Shown piece by piece: positions 52,934 to 61,255 of a stretch of DNA of 64,000 nucleotides. A program made the translations under genes and the position numbers. Source of the stretch: an uncultured Pirellula sp. (lineage in GTDB: Bacteria; Planctomycetota; Planctomycetia; Pirellulales; Pirellulaceae); assembly GCA_903858115.1 (NCBI GenBank), contig CAIOHR010000380.1:62001-126000 (forward strand). The letters run 5' to 3'. The notes below the pieces were generated by a model that was given only the letters and a program-made list of their open reading frames with translations, did not search any database and was not told the origin of the DNA. Numbering within the stretch: the stretch's first letter is position 1; the number at the start of each line of letters is the position of its first letter.

Positions 52934-54601
52934 ATGCCTACAAGCGCAGCAGACCTTCAATTCGCGAACGAACTCGCATCACGGATGGAATCCGTATTTG
53001 GGCCATGTGCGAGTGTATGGATGAGATCCAAGGGATATTGGGCGTCCGTATGCCATCAAGGAACGAATACCGAAAACGTTGACTCTTCACTGGCAAATCA
53101 GTCTTCGGAGATGGATGCCTCACTTCAACATTACGATCTTCGATCAGAACAACCCTTTGTATGGCGAGCTAGCGGGACCCTATTTGTTGCCGTGAAAACC
53201 TCGGGGGATGCCCTGGCACCGGTCGTGGTCGTTGTTTCCCTTCCTAATCAAGATGATCGCTTAATATGTTCCTTACTGATGGCCCATCTCGAATCGTTGC
53301 ACAATAGCAAGATTGCAATCGCCGCAAAGAAGCAGTCAGAGTTCTTTATAGATCAAGTCACCCAGGATTTTGAGGAGCTGACTTGGCTCAGGACAACCAA
53401 TGACTATTTTGATTTGTGTGATTCGCAGCATACTATCGAATCGATCGCAAAGTCATGTTTCGCTACCCTCTTGAATGTAATTCGCGCAGAAGCGATCCTT
53501 CTCGTCCGACCCAAGGAGAGCTCTCCCTTGGTAACCGGCATTCCCGACTGGAGTCGTTTGGTATCCGTGGGGGAGATGAGAGGAACGCAGGATTCTTGCC
53601 GGCAGTTATTGGCCGACTCGATTGAATTTTTGTCGCGTGGTCCGCTCGTTCGTAATTGCAAGAAGCACGAGGAATACCTTTCCAATTACCCTGGAATCCG
53701 CAATTGCGTCGTATTGTCCGTCTCCAAGGGGGAGCAAGTCTATGGATGGATCATGGCAATCAACAAATTGCCTTCTCCCGACTGCAAATCGGATAGCGAG
53801 AGAAGGGAAGACGAAGACGTGGATTTACTTCAGTTTAGAACTTTCGAGGCGGGATTGCTGAGTGCTGCAGCGAATATCATGGCTTCTCAATCTCGCAACT
53901 TGGAGTTGTTTCAAGCACAAGAGAGTTTGCTGACCGGAGTTATTCGCGCGATCATCAATGCAATCGACGCCAAGGATTCGTACACCTACGGACATAGCGA
54001 CCGAGTTGCTCGGTACGCCAAACGCATCGCGAAGCGCATGGGATTAAGTTCACAAGAGTGTGACCGGATCTACATGGCAGGATTGCTTCATGATGTCGGA
54101 AAGATTGGAGTTCCAGATTCCATTTTAGGAAAATCGGGACCGTTAACCGCTGAAGAATTCGCGATCGTGAAGAAACATCCGGAAATCGGCTTTAACATCC
54201 TTAAGCATCTCAAACAATTGGACTATGTGTTACCAGGGGTTTTGCACCATCACGAAGCAGTCTGCGGCAAAGGGTATCCCCACGGACTCGTTGGTGCAGC
54301 TATCCCATTGCATGGTAGAATTCTTGCAGTGGCGGATGCATACGATGCAATGACTAGCGATCGCCCATACCGTCCAGGCATGCCTAGCGAAAAAGCCGAA
54401 TCTATTCTTCGGGCTGAGGCGGGGAAGACGTGGGATACGGATATTGTTGTTGTCTTCCTGGAGTGTCTTGAAAATGACGAGCTTCTACCAGATCCTAACG
54501 AGACAGTACCAAAGTTTGGAATTCATAGCCTCACTGCGGTTCCCAGCAACAATCAATTGCGGCGACTTGCTGGCACCATCAATAGCCTTGTCGTGCAATA
54601 G
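52934..54601 (+). CDS. HD-GYP phosphodiesterase-like protein with central regulatory region
   Basis: With ATG 52934 the protein has 555 residues. An N-terminal part is not recognised. A GAF-like region (about 150-300) includes a segment resembling a GAF core. A C-terminal HD-GYP domain (about 325-500) follows: IDAKDSYTYGHSDRVARYAK, LLHDVGKIGVPD (HD pair), HHHEAVCGKGYPHGL with the GYP, and ADAYDAMTSDRPYR. HD-GYP enzymes degrade c-di-GMP. The metal ligands are all present. The gene heads the minor pseudopilin operon; the following gene starts 5 nt downstream. It may oppose the diguanylate cyclase at 13724 (inference). Confidence 0.88.
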   Translation: MPTSAADLQFANELASRMESVFGPCASVWMRSKGYWASVCHQGTNTENVDSSLANQSSEMDASLQHYDLRSEQPFVWRASGTLFVAVKTSGDALAPVVVVVSLPNQDDRLICSLLMAHLESLHNSKIAIAAKKQSEFFIDQVTQDFEELTWLRTTNDYFDLCDSQHTIESIAKSCFATLLNVIRAEAILLVRPKESSPLVTGIPDWSRLVSVGEMRGTQDSCRQLLADSIEFLSRGPLVRNCKKHEEYLSNYPGIRNCVVLSVSKGEQVYGWIMAINKLPSPDCKSDSERREDEDVDLLQFRTFEAGLLSAAANIMASQSRNLELFQAQESLLTGVIRAIINAIDAKDSYTYGHSDRVARYAKRIAKRMGLSSQECDRIYMAGLLHDVGKIGVPDSILGKSGPLTAEEFAIVKKHPEIGFNILKHLKQLDYVLPGVLHHHEAVCGKGYPHGLVGAAIPLHGRILAVADAYDAMTSDRPYRPGMPSEKAESILRAEAGKTWDTDIVVVFLECLENDELLPDPNETVPKFGIHSLTAVPSNNQLRRLAGTINSLVVQ

Positions 54602-54606
54602 TCAAC

Positions 54607-55110
54607 ATGTGCCGAGCCAACCGACATGCAAACCGCGGTGCGCGAGCCGGAGTCAGTATTCTGGAACTGACCGTGACAGTGTTGATTCTGGGAATCATCG
54701 CGGCGATTGCGAGTCCCACTTACAGTAGCAGCCTTCAAAACTATCGAACCGAAGTCGCATCCCAACGAATCATCCAAGATATTGAACAGGCCCGAAGGGT
54801 CGCACGCCAAACGAATTCCTCTCAGACGATAACTTTCTCAACCATTAGCCATAGCTATACGATTAACTCGGTCGGTTCCCTCGATCGAGTCGGGCAGACC
54901 TATGATATCTCCCTAGGGCTCGCTCCATACCATAGCCAATTGCTATTTTTGGCTACAGCGGAAGAACCTTCTGTTTCGAAGCCTACACTCGCGATTGTTT
55001 TTGATCGTTTTGGGATGCCGAATCAGGGAGTGCGGTTGCGAGTTGGTTCGGGTACCGTTGAGAAGCAGATCGATGTCGCTCCAATATCCGGCCGAGTGAG
55101 TGTCCAATGA
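54607..55110 (+). CDS. Minor pseudopilin, GspH-like
   Basis: A 167-residue protein. After an Arg-rich leader the processing site is G|VSILELTVTVLILGIIAA, with Glu at +5. Helix 1 continues into SPTYSSSLQNYRTEVASQRIIQDIEQARRVARQTN. The C-terminal beta part has RFGMPNQGVRLRVGSG in pattern, like GspH or FimT. GspH links the tip to the shaft of the pseudopilus. It follows the HD-GYP gene closely and overlaps the next gene by 4 nt (ATGA). Confidence 0.85.
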   Translation: MCRANRHANRGARAGVSILELTVTVLILGIIAAIASPTYSSSLQNYRTEVASQRIIQDIEQARRVARQTNSSQTITFSTISHSYTINSVGSLDRVGQTYDISLGLAPYHSQLLFLATAEEPSVSKPTLAIVFDRFGMPNQGVRLRVGSGTVEKQIDVAPISGRVSVQ

Positions 55111-56183
55111 ATCGAATGAAACGCCGCTCCGGGGTCACGTTTTTGGAGTTGATGGTTTCGTTGCCTACGGCGACCATTTTGATCGGTGCTATGGCGATGT
55201 GCATCACGATCGCGATGCGTGCCAAATCGCAAGACGATTCTCTTTTTCGAACAACCTACGATCTTGCGGCGGCCGCAAGCCAGATCGCGTCGGATCTCGA
55301 ATCAGCGACGGCGCACGTAACATCTTCGGCAACCCATATCGAATTCGTGGTTCCCGATCGAGATGGGGATGGATTGCCCGAGCAAATGAGATACGAATGG
55401 GGTGGTGCGACAGGTGACGATGCGCACCGAATGCTGTGGACGTACAACAATCAACCCAATTCGGTACTATTTGAGGATGTCGGAGCCTTTTCAATTCAAA
55501 CGAACTCTACTTCGGTATCGGCTCCAGTTGCCAATCATTTGATCTCGGCAACAGCCATCCTAAAGTCAATTGATGCGCTCGAAGGCGGGGAATTTCGTGA
55601 ACATGTGATCAATGCTAATGACACGATTGGCCAATACTTTATTCCCGATGTTTCAGGGGTTGGGAAAAAATGGGATCTAGGTTCGATACGAATCATGGCG
55701 CGTGCAGCGGATACGGAGCTGAACGGTGTATTGAAAGTGCGCATCATGAGAAGCAATTTTTCCAAGGTACCGATTGCACCTATCCTGGCCGAAGTTGATA
55801 TCGCTGAGTCCAGGTTGGGATCCACGTATCAGTGGCTCGATATCCCCATCGCTCCCATTAGTTGGCAGACACAGGGAACACCGCTTTGCATCACGCTCAG
55901 TTATGGAGGCGGGACTGGCGATGTCGCTAGAGTTCAATTTCTACAAGGGGGTACTGACATGCCAACTAGTGCTAATCTAATTACTTCCAACAACGGTGGT
56001 ATTTCGTGGGCGGTTACGTCGGGAGTAGCAGGAATGCGTTTCTATGCCTACGGATTCTACGATGACTACGCGGGGCAGCGCACTTTTCTAACCAGCGTCG
56101 ATCTCAGATTGCAAAGCTTGCTGAATGCAACTCGAAAGATAGAAACCTCCGTCCGACTGAATGCAGCACCGGAGCTACCATAA
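55107..56183 (+). CDS. Minor pseudopilin, GspJ/PilW-like
   Basis: A 358-residue protein with a prepilin site SG|VTFLELMVSLPTATILIGAM (Glu at +5). The long globular part includes a DLAAAASQIASDLESATA helix continuation and DRDGDGLPEQMRYEW, a stretch common in PilW/GspJ-like proteins of this phylum; its Asp-rich residues could bind calcium. The function would be in the tip complex of the pseudopilus. The start overlaps the gspH-like stop, and its stop overlaps the next start (TAATG). Confidence 0.8.
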   Translation: MNRMKRRSGVTFLELMVSLPTATILIGAMAMCITIAMRAKSQDDSLFRTTYDLAAAASQIASDLESATAHVTSSATHIEFVVPDRDGDGLPEQMRYEWGGATGDDAHRMLWTYNNQPNSVLFEDVGAFSIQTNSTSVSAPVANHLISATAILKSIDALEGGEFREHVINANDTIGQYFIPDVSGVGKKWDLGSIRIMARAADTELNGVLKVRIMRSNFSKVPIAPILAEVDIAESRLGSTYQWLDIPIAPISWQTQGTPLCITLSYGGGTGDVARVQFLQGGTDMPTSANLITSNNGGISWAVTSGVAGMRFYAYGFYDDYAGQRTFLTSVDLRLQSLLNATRKIETSVRLNAAPELP

Positions 56184-56716
56184 TGAACATGCGTCTGCGT
56201 CGAGGATTTGGGCAATTGGAAGTGGTCGTCTCTACCATCCTAGTCGGAGTATTGATGGTTTCCTCGTTCTCTACCATTGCTGCATCTAGACGCAGCCAGA
56301 CATTTGAATCGAATAAGGTACGTGGACTTGCAATTGCCGAAGCACTCCTAGCTGAGATTTCTCAATTGCCGATGCGAGATCCGGAATGTGTTTGTGGATA
56401 TGGATTAGGAACCGGAGAGTCGGGTGATACCAGATCGAACTACGATGACGTCGACGACTACCACAATCTCATTGATTCGCCACCGAGGTCAAAAAATGGC
56501 TCCGCCTGTGTCGGGTACACCGATCTCAGCAGAAGAGTCAAAGTCGATAAAGTAACACAAGCTAATTGGGGTAATTTAACATCCACATACACGGGAGTCT
56601 ATCGTATCACGATAAGTGTATTGCGAAACAACTTAGAGGTTTGCCGGGTTGTCGGATACCGAACCGATGGTTATGCAGGCCCTAGTCTAGATTTAAATGC
56701 CAGCACTATTCAGTGA
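56183..56716 (+). CDS. Minor pseudopilin, GspI/PilV-like
   Basis: A 177-residue protein. The processing site is RG|FGQLEVVVSTILVGVLMVSSF, with Glu at +5. GspI and PilV proteins are small with a helix carrying EALLAEISQLPMRDPEC-like residues, present here at about 52-68. A Cys pair (CVCG) and two further Cys may form a disulphide. It is part of the I-J-K tip set. The ATG shares a base with the preceding stop, and its stop overlaps the GTG of the next frame. Confidence 0.8.
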   Translation: MNMRLRRGFGQLEVVVSTILVGVLMVSSFSTIAASRRSQTFESNKVRGLAIAEALLAEISQLPMRDPECVCGYGLGTGESGDTRSNYDDVDDYHNLIDSPPRSKNGSACVGYTDLSRRVKVDKVTQANWGNLTSTYTGVYRITISVLRNNLEVCRVVGYRTDGYAGPSLDLNASTIQ

Positions 56717-58551
56717 AACTCGCGATGTCAACTCAACCACCAAAAACACCCAATTCTATAACATCAATAATGAAGCAATGGTGTTCATCGACGAATATGT
56801 TTCGGCAGGTTGCTTCCTGTCGTTCGAAACGTCCACCGACTAGATCCGGCACCATATACATCATGGCGATGGGAGCCAGCCTGGTAGTTGCCTGCCTGGC
56901 TATTGCGGGACTCCAATCCGATCGTGTTCAACGAAGAATGAACGACCAGATTGCGCAGACGGCAAATGCGAAAAATCTGGCGGAGGCTGGAATCGAGTTC
57001 GTGCGACTTCGAATGCATACCGACACAAACTGGAGGAGTTTTTTTGTAAACGGAGTTCCTGTAAATCGCACAACGACCGGTGGTCAGTTTTCCGTAACGC
57101 TGACCGATCCTGTGGATGGTAGTATTGCAAACCAAACGACAGATCCAGTAGTTGTGACCAGTACTGGCACATTCGGCCTATCTACTCAAAAGCTAAGTGC
57201 TCGCATGGATCCACAGAATCAGCTTTTTGCTGCGTGCAGAAGTGCACTGTATGCAACGGATAGAATTGAATTCAAGGGTTGCACAGTCACGGCGAATCAA
57301 TGGGCCTATTGCGAGAATGAAACGAAAATTCGGTCCAATCCCACCGTGAACATGAACGTTCTCTCCAACAGCTTTAATGGAAATCAAGCTAAGATTACGC
57401 AACGATCCATCACCGGTGGAACGTGGCCCATGCAAACGCCCGACTTGAATCCCAGCTCTTCTTCGTACGTTGGCAAGTACTATCATGACAATGGCGTGGT
57501 CATTCAGGCGAGTGATATTCCAACTGGTGGTGCAGAAATGATTAAGAATGGCGGGTTCGAAGTGAATACTGCGAATTGGACAGGATTATCCTGTACCATT
57601 ACGCGGGATACCATTCAGAGACGTAGCGGCGTTGCATCATGTCTAGTAAGCGGCCAATCAGGTGTTTCGTACCCATTGCAAAACATCACGGAGCACATCA
57701 TCAAGGGACGAGAGTACAATGTCTCGTTCTGGGTACGAACGACCGAAGACCAGGAGATTTCAGCAGTTATACTGCTGACAGTATCTGGTAATCCAGTTCC
57801 AGTGGTCAAAACGGGGCCGGCCGTTGAAGTAGAAAGAAATGTATGGACTCGAGTGACTGCGGAAATCGATGCCACATGGAGTGGAGTACTCTCGAAAGCA
57901 GAATTCTGCATCAACAGCGAGAGAAACAGCAACTACCATTTTGATGCGGTCAGTATTCTAGACGCCGAAAGGGAAACTGGAACACGTTACATTGAACATG
58001 TAGTGCTAGGGAGCGGGAGCAATCCCTATGGCCCCGGGACCGTTTCATCAAACGGGATCTACTCGATCTATGCCCCAGGAGAAAAGATAATCATTCGCAA
58101 TTGTCGCATCAACGGAACGATCGTTGTGCAGTCAGCAGAGGAGGTTCGGCTAGAAGACGCTCTTTCGTGGGAACCGACAGGCCGTAACTTTCCAGCCTTG
58201 ATTGCCGATGCGCCGATCGAGGAATGGACTTCTATTGCTTTATTGCAAGAGAATACGATCGGAATCAATGTGAATCCGGTGTCTTCCCCCTACGGGGGCG
58301 TGTCCGATAACGACACTTCGGATTCGTATCCGAGTCTCATTTCTGGCGCGATGGTCAGTACGAACAACATTTTGCTAAGAGGGGTTTCCGAGTTAAGCGG
58401 TCCCGTCGTGAGCGACAGTGAAATCGAAGTGAGATCGACCGATCTGAAGATCAACTTTCGATCGGACATGATCCTCAATCCTCCGCCTGGATTCTTCGCA
58501 GATCCGCCCCCGATGCGACTAACCCTTAGTTCCCTTCAGTCGGCACCCTAG
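56713..58551 (+). CDS. PilX/GspK-like tip pseudopilin with carbohydrate-binding-like domain
   Basis: A 612-residue protein. The start is GTG 56713 (GTGA overlap); ATG 56725 is a close alternative. A processing-type site SG|TIYIMAMGASLVVACLAIAGLQ (about 45-67) lacks Glu at +5, as GspK does. A helix with AKNLAEAGIEFVRLRM, typical of PilX, follows. Residues about 276-425 form a jelly-roll-like domain (NGGFEVNTANWTG, YPLQNI, YNVSFWVRT) resembling CBM4/9 carbohydrate-binding modules. A right-hand-repeat-like region follows. It would sit at the pseudopilus tip, where the jelly roll could bind a polysaccharide or cargo (inference). Confidence 0.75.
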   Translation: MKLAMSTQPPKTPNSITSIMKQWCSSTNMFRQVASCRSKRPPTRSGTIYIMAMGASLVVACLAIAGLQSDRVQRRMNDQIAQTANAKNLAEAGIEFVRLRMHTDTNWRSFFVNGVPVNRTTTGGQFSVTLTDPVDGSIANQTTDPVVVTSTGTFGLSTQKLSARMDPQNQLFAACRSALYATDRIEFKGCTVTANQWAYCENETKIRSNPTVNMNVLSNSFNGNQAKITQRSITGGTWPMQTPDLNPSSSSYVGKYYHDNGVVIQASDIPTGGAEMIKNGGFEVNTANWTGLSCTITRDTIQRRSGVASCLVSGQSGVSYPLQNITEHIIKGREYNVSFWVRTTEDQEISAVILLTVSGNPVPVVKTGPAVEVERNVWTRVTAEIDATWSGVLSKAEFCINSERNSNYHFDAVSILDAERETGTRYIEHVVLGSGSNPYGPGTVSSNGIYSIYAPGEKIIIRNCRINGTIVVQSAEEVRLEDALSWEPTGRNFPALIADAPIEEWTSIALLQENTIGINVNPVSSPYGGVSDNDTSDSYPSLISGAMVSTNNILLRGVSELSGPVVSDSEIEVRSTDLKINFRSDMILNPPPGFFADPPPMRLTLSSLQSAP

Positions 58552-58598
58552 CGAATGGCTAATGCTCTGTCCACATTAAGAATTGGGGTTGGCTGCGT

Positions 58599-58685
58599 GG
58601 GGTGGCACGTCCCAGAGTCTGCGATGGGCGTGCGAATCACGATCAAAACAATACGCCCTTCGCAAAGCCTCAGAGCGTGCCACCC
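58599..58685. repeat. Nested inverted repeat between convergent genes
   Basis: The outer arms GGGTGGCACG (58600-58609) and its complement (58676-58685) are perfect over 10 bp. The inner arms (58620-58631 and 58653-58664) match over 11 of 12 bp. The middle is 21 nt. It lies between the pilX-like stop and the secretin stop. It is a large stem-loop, perhaps a REP/MITE-like element or a shared terminator. Confidence 0.7.
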
Positions 58686-58708
58686 AAAAATCTAAATGGG
58701 ACAGTGCA

Positions 58709-60460
58709 CTAGTAGGGCATCGGCGCACCACTCATGGGAATCGTGCTCTCGTTGGCCGCTGGCAAGACGGGGGGAGGCTGTGGAACGTTGGTCGAACCGG
58801 TTGTTGAGTAGGCTGACGAGTTGAACTCAGGCTCACGGAAGATAGGTGCAGGGACAACCGTGACAGGAACGTCAGTAGTTTTCTTCGTTCGCGAAAAAAT
58901 TTTCCATGATCTCGTTTTCTTCGAAGCGTCGGGTAATTCCCCTTCCCACGATCTTCGATCCACGGGATTCAAATTGCGATCCATCAATGGAGTGCTCGCC
59001 TGTGCGTAGTCTTCTTCCGAGGCAAACAGACAGCTTTCGCCAGGACGGGCAATTCGAGGAAGGAGGGTTATGATGATCTCGCTACGTTCTCGGAGTCGTT
59101 CTCGACTTTGAAAGAGCCTCCCTATGAACCACAAATCGCCAAGGAATGGAATCTTATTTTGACCGTCGCTGGTTGATTCTTTGATAAGCCCACCGATAAC
59201 AATCGCTTGGCCATCCGACAAGAGGGCAGTTGTCTGAACCTCCGTGGATTCCTTTTCTGGCAGTTTCGTGGTTGCGTTAATGCGTCCCGTGGAGACTTGC
59301 GGGGCGACCGTGAGCAGAACTTGCCCATCTTCGGTGATGATAGGAGTCACGGTTAGCACGACACCAAACTCGAGAAATGCCACACTTTGCAGTGTACTGG
59401 TATTGGTAGCAGTGGTAAGCAGATACCCAATCTCGCCTCCGACAGAAATCTTTGCCTTTTGACCGTTCACGACAGAGACCTTGGGGGACGCCAAAGTCTT
59501 GGTATCGTTGGTGGATTTCAGCAGATCGATGAGTCCCGTCAAGTCCGAACCCTCGACCCGCATCATAGTGGCTGGCGGCACGCCGGACGCGAGTCCCATG
59601 GTCCCGAAGGAAACATTGGCTCGGTTGATCCTCGCGAGCTGGTTAAAATTGACACCATGCTTGTTGTTGTCCTTCAGCAAAACTTGAAGGATGTTCGCTT
59701 CCACAACAACTTGGCGGGGCATGATATCAACCTGCAATATGTATTCAGCGATTCTGTCTAGGTAGGAGGGAACATCCTCTACGACAATTTGTTCGTGCGC
59801 ATTGCGTTGCTCGTCGACAGTTACTTTATTGGAAAAGGATTGACCAAGCGGAGACATCAGTCCCTTGACAACTTTTTCCACATCGCTGGCGAGAACGTAA
59901 TTGAGTGTAAACACACGCACCATCCTCCCTTGAACTGATGGGGAGGTCTTTCGGTCCGAAGCCATGCTGGAAATGGTGATGATGTTGTTTTGACGGACCC
60001 ACGTATATCCATGCACAGCTAGGATCGCGTCGAGTGCATCGGTAAGCCGAACATTGTTAAGCGTGACATTCACTCGCTGATTGACTTCTTCACCGGTGAC
60101 AATATTGAGCTCTTGCTGATGAGCGATCATCGCAAGCACGGTCGACAATGAAGCATCACGCGTACTTAACGTGACCAGATCGTTATGGCTTTGAAGCTGA
60201 ACTCGATTTTCAGAATCCTCGGCTAACGGCGCCAGAGGGATGGTATGCGAGTTCGTCTGAGATGGGCTTCCTTGCGGAAGAACGATTCCCCGGTCCATCA
60301 GTGGTAGAAGCGGAAGTGGCTGAACAGGAATCGAGAACGGTAGATTCTCTTGAGCCATCAGTTTCGGATTTTCCAAGCAGACAAAGCTTAAGGCGCACAG
60401 GATCACGCGAGTTAGCAACGACGTGCTAAAAGCATAGCCCATGGAACGATTTGCTTGCAT
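58709..60460 (-). CDS. Secretin (GspD/PilQ-type outer-membrane channel)
   Basis: With ATG 60460 the protein has 583 residues. A signal peptide covers about 15-36 (LMAQE). A secretin/TonB short N-terminal-like unit (about 85-165; STVLAMIAHQQELNIV, VNVTLNNVRLTDALDAIL) and an N-domain (FTLNYVLASDVEKVVKGL) precede the secretin core (about 290-480), which includes VFLEFGVVLTVTPII, LLSDGQAIVIGGLI and IPFLGDLW near the end. A long Pro/Ser-rich tail of about 100 residues follows the core. No AMIN domain is present. It converges on the plus operon and is preceded on its own strand by a strong terminator at 60622. Confidence 0.9.
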   Translation of the reverse strand: MQANRSMGYAFSTSLLTRVILCALSFVCLENPKLMAQENLPFSIPVQPLPLLPLMDRGIVLPQGSPSQTNSHTIPLAPLAEDSENRVQLQSHNDLVTLSTRDASLSTVLAMIAHQQELNIVTGEEVNQRVNVTLNNVRLTDALDAILAVHGYTWVRQNNIITISSMASDRKTSPSVQGRMVRVFTLNYVLASDVEKVVKGLMSPLGQSFSNKVTVDEQRNAHEQIVVEDVPSYLDRIAEYILQVDIMPRQVVVEANILQVLLKDNNKHGVNFNQLARINRANVSFGTMGLASGVPPATMMRVEGSDLTGLIDLLKSTNDTKTLASPKVSVVNGQKAKISVGGEIGYLLTTATNTSTLQSVAFLEFGVVLTVTPIITEDGQVLLTVAPQVSTGRINATTKLPEKESTEVQTTALLSDGQAIVIGGLIKESTSDGQNKIPFLGDLWFIGRLFQSRERLRERSEIIITLLPRIARPGESCLFASEEDYAQASTPLMDRNLNPVDRRSWEGELPDASKKTRSWKIFSRTKKTTDVPVTVVPAPIFREPEFNSSAYSTTGSTNVPQPPPVLPAANESTIPMSGAPMPY

Positions 60461-60621
60461 AGAGTACTCGGATGGACGAACAACAACTTGCCGATGGGAA
60501 TATCGTCTGTTCTTACCCAACGAGACAGCAAGTTTGGAAAAACCGATTCAAATTGCGTAGACTGCCCGTTCTATCAGCATGGGAATCTGAGCAGAGACCG
60601 TTTATGCGTCCGATAGAAACG

Positions 60622-60650
60622 AAAAACCCTCGCATTGCTGCGAGGGTTTT
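60622..60650 (-). terminator. Intrinsic terminator of the HTH-receiver gene
   Basis: A 9-bp GC-rich stem (60626-60634 with 60639-60647), loop TTGC, is flanked by A residues and T residues that extend pairing. Read on the minus strand it ends in TTTTTC. It is 33 nt after the stop of the gene at 60683-61255. The region between it and the secretin start (60461-60621) probably holds the secretin promoter. Confidence 0.88.
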
Positions 60651-60682
60651 GTTCGTGTCTCTTGATAGGAGATGCCCGAGCT

Positions 60683-61255
60683 TTACACGAGTTCTTTTTT
60701 CGCGCCGATCAGCGTTCGAAGTCGTTCAGCCAAAAGACGTGCGTCAAATGGTTTTTTGAACGTTTCGTTGATGCTCGATCGATCGAAGCTCATTGTATTG
60801 CCATCGTCTGGAAGCAAAGCAATCAAAACGATCTCGGTAAAGTCCGAGTTCTTCCGAAGGTTTTGACAGATTTGCAACGCTTCAAGCTTGCCAACTGAGA
60901 AGTCGACAATCATGCAATCTGGATGAAAACTTTCGGCTTGAATGCCTGCCTCGAAACCGCTTGCAGCGACCGAAACTTTAAAGCTACGCTCCAGTGGGAG
61001 TTCTCGCTTCAAGTTTTCGATCAAGACCTGATCTTGCGCTACGATCAGGACTTTCGCCATGGCCTCATCTTCCAAATCTCCGAGGGGCATACCATGCTCC
61101 TTCAGAAACTTGATGAGATATTCTCGCGGGATACGTCGGTCTTGCGAGCCGGGGATGCGATATCCTTTGAGGCGGCCGGAGTCGAACCACTTGCTAACGG
61201 TTCTCGGGGCCACCTTGCAGATCTTCGCGACCTGGCCTGTGGTGAACACCTTCAT
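60683..61255 (-). CDS. Excisionase-type HTH joined to a degenerate receiver-like domain
   Basis: A 190-residue protein. Residues 1-55 form a MerR/excisionase-type winged helix (FTTGQVAKICKVAPRTVSKWFDSG in pattern; RIPGSQDRRIPREYL). Residues about 68-188 resemble a receiver: a hydrophobic VLIVAQDQ in place of the acidic pair, possible acceptor Asp in MIVDFSVG, and KKPFD with the conserved Lys. The acidic pocket and Thr are altered, so phosphorylation is doubtful. The DNA-binding part comes first, the reverse of usual regulators. Such proteins are seen in planctomycetes. It is the only gene of its unit, ended by a strong terminator. Confidence 0.85.
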   Translation of the reverse strand: MKVFTTGQVAKICKVAPRTVSKWFDSGRLKGYRIPGSQDRRIPREYLIKFLKEHGMPLGDLEDEAMAKVLIVAQDQVLIENLKRELPLERSFKVSVAASGFEAGIQAESFHPDCMIVDFSVGKLEALQICQNLRKNSDFTEIVLIALLPDDGNTMSFDRSSINETFKKPFDARLLAERLRTLIGAKKELV

